Positions 62,385 through 64,000 of a DNA stretch of 64,000 bases are shown here, piece after piece (the stretch's first letter is position 1; each line of letters opens with the position of its first letter). The translations under genes and the position numbers were made by a program. This DNA is from Halopseudomonas oceani. Its GTDB lineage: Bacteria > Pseudomonadota > Gammaproteobacteria > Pseudomonadales > Pseudomonadaceae. The notes beneath the pieces are model-generated. The model did not search any database. It was not told the origin of the DNA and saw nothing but the letters and a program-made list of their open reading frames with translations. Where the stretch lies: NCBI RefSeq assembly GCF_002903165.1, contig NZ_PPSK01000011.1:62001-126000 (forward strand), read 5' to 3'.

Positions 62385-63992
62385 GTGCAGTTATCTACCA
62401 GGTTATCTCGCTCGGCGTCTGTGGCGCTGGCGGCGGTCGTTATTTCCTCTGTTTCCCTGACTGGATGTCTATCCGGTGGCGGAGGCTCTTCATCCGGTAG
62501 TGCAGCTCAATGGCCTGAACCGACCGATTTGAGTTCCACGCTCTCCGGAGATGTGCGTGGCGTTGAGCAGGAGGGGTACTTCGAATTTCTGGGCATCCCC
62601 TATGCGGCAGCCCCGATTGGCGATCTGCGCTTTGCTGCGCCTCAAGCGGTTGCCGGCTGGGACGAGGAGCGCGCGGCAGATGCTTACGGCAGTGCTTGTC
62701 CGCAGGCGGGGATGACCTCTGATGAGGCGGAGGACTGCCTGTACCTGAACGTGTTCACCCCCAAAACCCGCGGTCCGCATCCGGTGATGGTGTGGTTCCA
62801 TGGTGGCGCCTTTGTGTTTGGTTCAGGTGGTGGCACCTATATACCCCCGCGGCTGGTTGCGGAGGATGTTGTTGTCGTGACGGTAAATTACCGCTTGGGC
62901 AAGCTGGGCTTTACCGCTCACCCGGGTTTGACCGCGGAGCAGGGGGCGTCGGGCAGCTATGGCATCATGGATCAGCAGCTGGCACTGCAATGGGTGCAGG
63001 ACAATATTAAAGCGTTTGGTGGCGACAACGATAACGTCACTATCTTTGGCGAGTCAGCCGGAGGCTTGAGCGTTCTCAGCCATCTGGTGTCACCTGCCTC
63101 TGCCGGGCTGTTTGCCAAGGCGATCGTGCAGAGCGGTTCCTACAGCACGGTTCAGGCGTCGATGGCGACAGCGGAAGGCGAAGGGGAGAGCTTTGCCGCC
63201 CTGCTTGGTTGCGACGCGGCGACCGCTGCAGAAGAGGTCGAATGCCTGCGTAGCAAGAAAGTGGCGGATATCCTGGCGATTGCTCCGGGGACGGTGATCC
63301 CTACCTTGCGTCCTGACGTGTTGCCGGTTTCGGTGAACGCCGGTTTGGCGACGGGGGAGTACAACGATGTGCCATTGCTGATGGGCACCAACGCGGATGA
63401 GTGGAGCTATTTTCTCGCCAGTCGAGGGGAGCTCAACCCAATCACGCAGTTCAATTACCAGTTTTTGCTGAACGCCAGCGTAGGCGTAGAGCAGACCCCG
63501 ACCGTGGTTGGGCTCTATCCGGCTGCGGAATTCAATGATGACTACGCTGCTGTGATGACCGCTATTGGTACTGACGGTCGTTTCGCCTGTAATGCCAGTG
63601 TGCAGGCTGCCAGTGTCGCTGCGACCGGGACTCAGCCCTTGTTCGTGTACGAGTTTGCCGATCGCGCCGCGCCGTCACCAGGTATTGTCGCGCCGAGTTG
63701 GTTGACGCTGGGGGCTACTCACGCCTCGGAGCTGTCCTACCTTTTCGGTACTGACGATTTTTTCAGGGTGCGGGGCGCCACCGACGATCAGGTTGCCCTG
63801 GCCGGAATTATGAGTCGTGCCTGGGCGGCCTTCGCCCGTTCCGGTAACCCAAGCCATGACGACCTGAGCTGGGTGGATTATGGCGATAGTGCCGGTGGCA
63901 TGGTCTCGTTCGAGACGCCAGCGGTGCGGCCGCTGTCTCGTTCGGTGTTCCGCGACCTGCATCGTTGTGATTACTGGACGCCAGAAGTCTAG
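62385..63992 (+). CDS. Lipoprotein type-B carboxylesterase
   Basis: 535 residues. A lipoprotein signal peptide ends in the lipobox LTGC (Cys28), followed by a Gly/Ser linker, so the enzyme is probably anchored to a membrane facing the periplasm or outside. Carboxylesterase type B fold: oxyanion loop HGGAF (139-143), the motif EDCLYLNV, nucleophile GESAGG (Ser224), an acid in GTNADEWSYF and His in GATHASELSYLFG. Substrate unknown. A GTG start preceded by GGAGGCGG is well supported. Confidence 0.92.
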   Translation: MQLSTRLSRSASVALAAVVISSVSLTGCLSGGGGSSSGSAAQWPEPTDLSSTLSGDVRGVEQEGYFEFLGIPYAAAPIGDLRFAAPQAVAGWDEERAADAYGSACPQAGMTSDEAEDCLYLNVFTPKTRGPHPVMVWFHGGAFVFGSGGGTYIPPRLVAEDVVVVTVNYRLGKLGFTAHPGLTAEQGASGSYGIMDQQLALQWVQDNIKAFGGDNDNVTIFGESAGGLSVLSHLVSPASAGLFAKAIVQSGSYSTVQASMATAEGEGESFAALLGCDAATAAEEVECLRSKKVADILAIAPGTVIPTLRPDVLPVSVNAGLATGEYNDVPLLMGTNADEWSYFLASRGELNPITQFNYQFLLNASVGVEQTPTVVGLYPAAEFNDDYAAVMTAIGTDGRFACNASVQAASVAATGTQPLFVYEFADRAAPSPGIVAPSWLTLGATHASELSYLFGTDDFFRVRGATDDQVALAGIMSRAWAAFARSGNPSHDDLSWVDYGDSAGGMVSFETPAVRPLSRSVFRDLHRCDYWTPEV

Positions 63993-64000
63993 CGTTACCT

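Overview
The window is chromosomal DNA from a gammaproteobacterium of the Pseudomonadaceae. Gene content and order match Pseudomonas in several blocks: 6S RNA-fau-zapA-UPF0149-pepP-ubiH-visC-fbpAB-gcvTHP, HAD phosphatase-rppH-ptsP-NRDE-tauE-lgt-thyA-folA, and serA divergent from a D-2-hydroxyglutarate dehydrogenase. The marine-type Gram-negative sortase operon and salt-related transport genes (trkH-trkA, mgtE) suggest a marine or brackish lineage such as Halopseudomonas. That placement is an inference and was not tested by a search. No rRNA, tRNA, CRISPR array, phage or insertion sequence was seen, and nearly all genes look intact.

Layout. 1-3.8 kb: partial DUF805 membrane protein, malate synthase G, an alpha/beta hydrolase. 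3.8-10.3 kb: an iron-uptake island. A CirA-type TonB receptor sits between the separated histidine kinase and response regulator genes of a two-component system, followed by a DUF3649-PepSY-DUF3325 inner-membrane module. A Fur-box-like site lies in each of the two divergent promoters. 10.3-21.9 kb: secreted DUF2059-like protein, PHD-type prolyl hydroxylase, DUF523 protein, serA / D-2-hydroxyglutarate dehydrogenase, FAH-family protein, YjiK-like protein, rpiA, ilvA, a CHASE-PAS-GGDEF cyclase and an EVE-domain protein. 22-28 kb: an unlisted 41-residue membrane protein, fau, 6S RNA, zapA and its partner, UPF0149, pepP, ubiH, visC. 28-35.5 kb: Fur-linked fbpA-fbpB without an ATPase gene, then gcvT-gcvH-gcvP.

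35.5-40.2 kb: one operon (minus strand) encoding a VIT/vWA sortase target, its class GN sortase and CreB-CreC, preceded by three tandem 11-bp half-sites. 40.3-48.1 kb: mgtE with a duplicated N domain, a PH-domain protein, a SlyA/MarR-HlyD-DUF2955 efflux operon with two SlyA-type operators, trkH-trkA. 48.2-64 kb: GcvR-like ACT protein, HDOD protein, RlmI-like methyltransferase, HAD phosphatase, rppH, ptsP, NRDE, TauE, the overlapping lgt-thyA-folA operon, a REC-GGDEF-EAL protein with degenerate REC and EAL domains, ilvD, and a lipoprotein type-B carboxylesterase.

Themes: iron acquisition under Fur plus a two-component system; serine/glycine one-carbon metabolism (serA, gcvTHP, gcvR, thyA, folA, fau); branched-chain amino acids (ilvA, ilvD); c-di-GMP signalling; and a cell-surface sortase system probably wired to CreBC. 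The least-described parts are the sortase-CreBC operon with its phased promoter repeats and the split two-component/TonB island.
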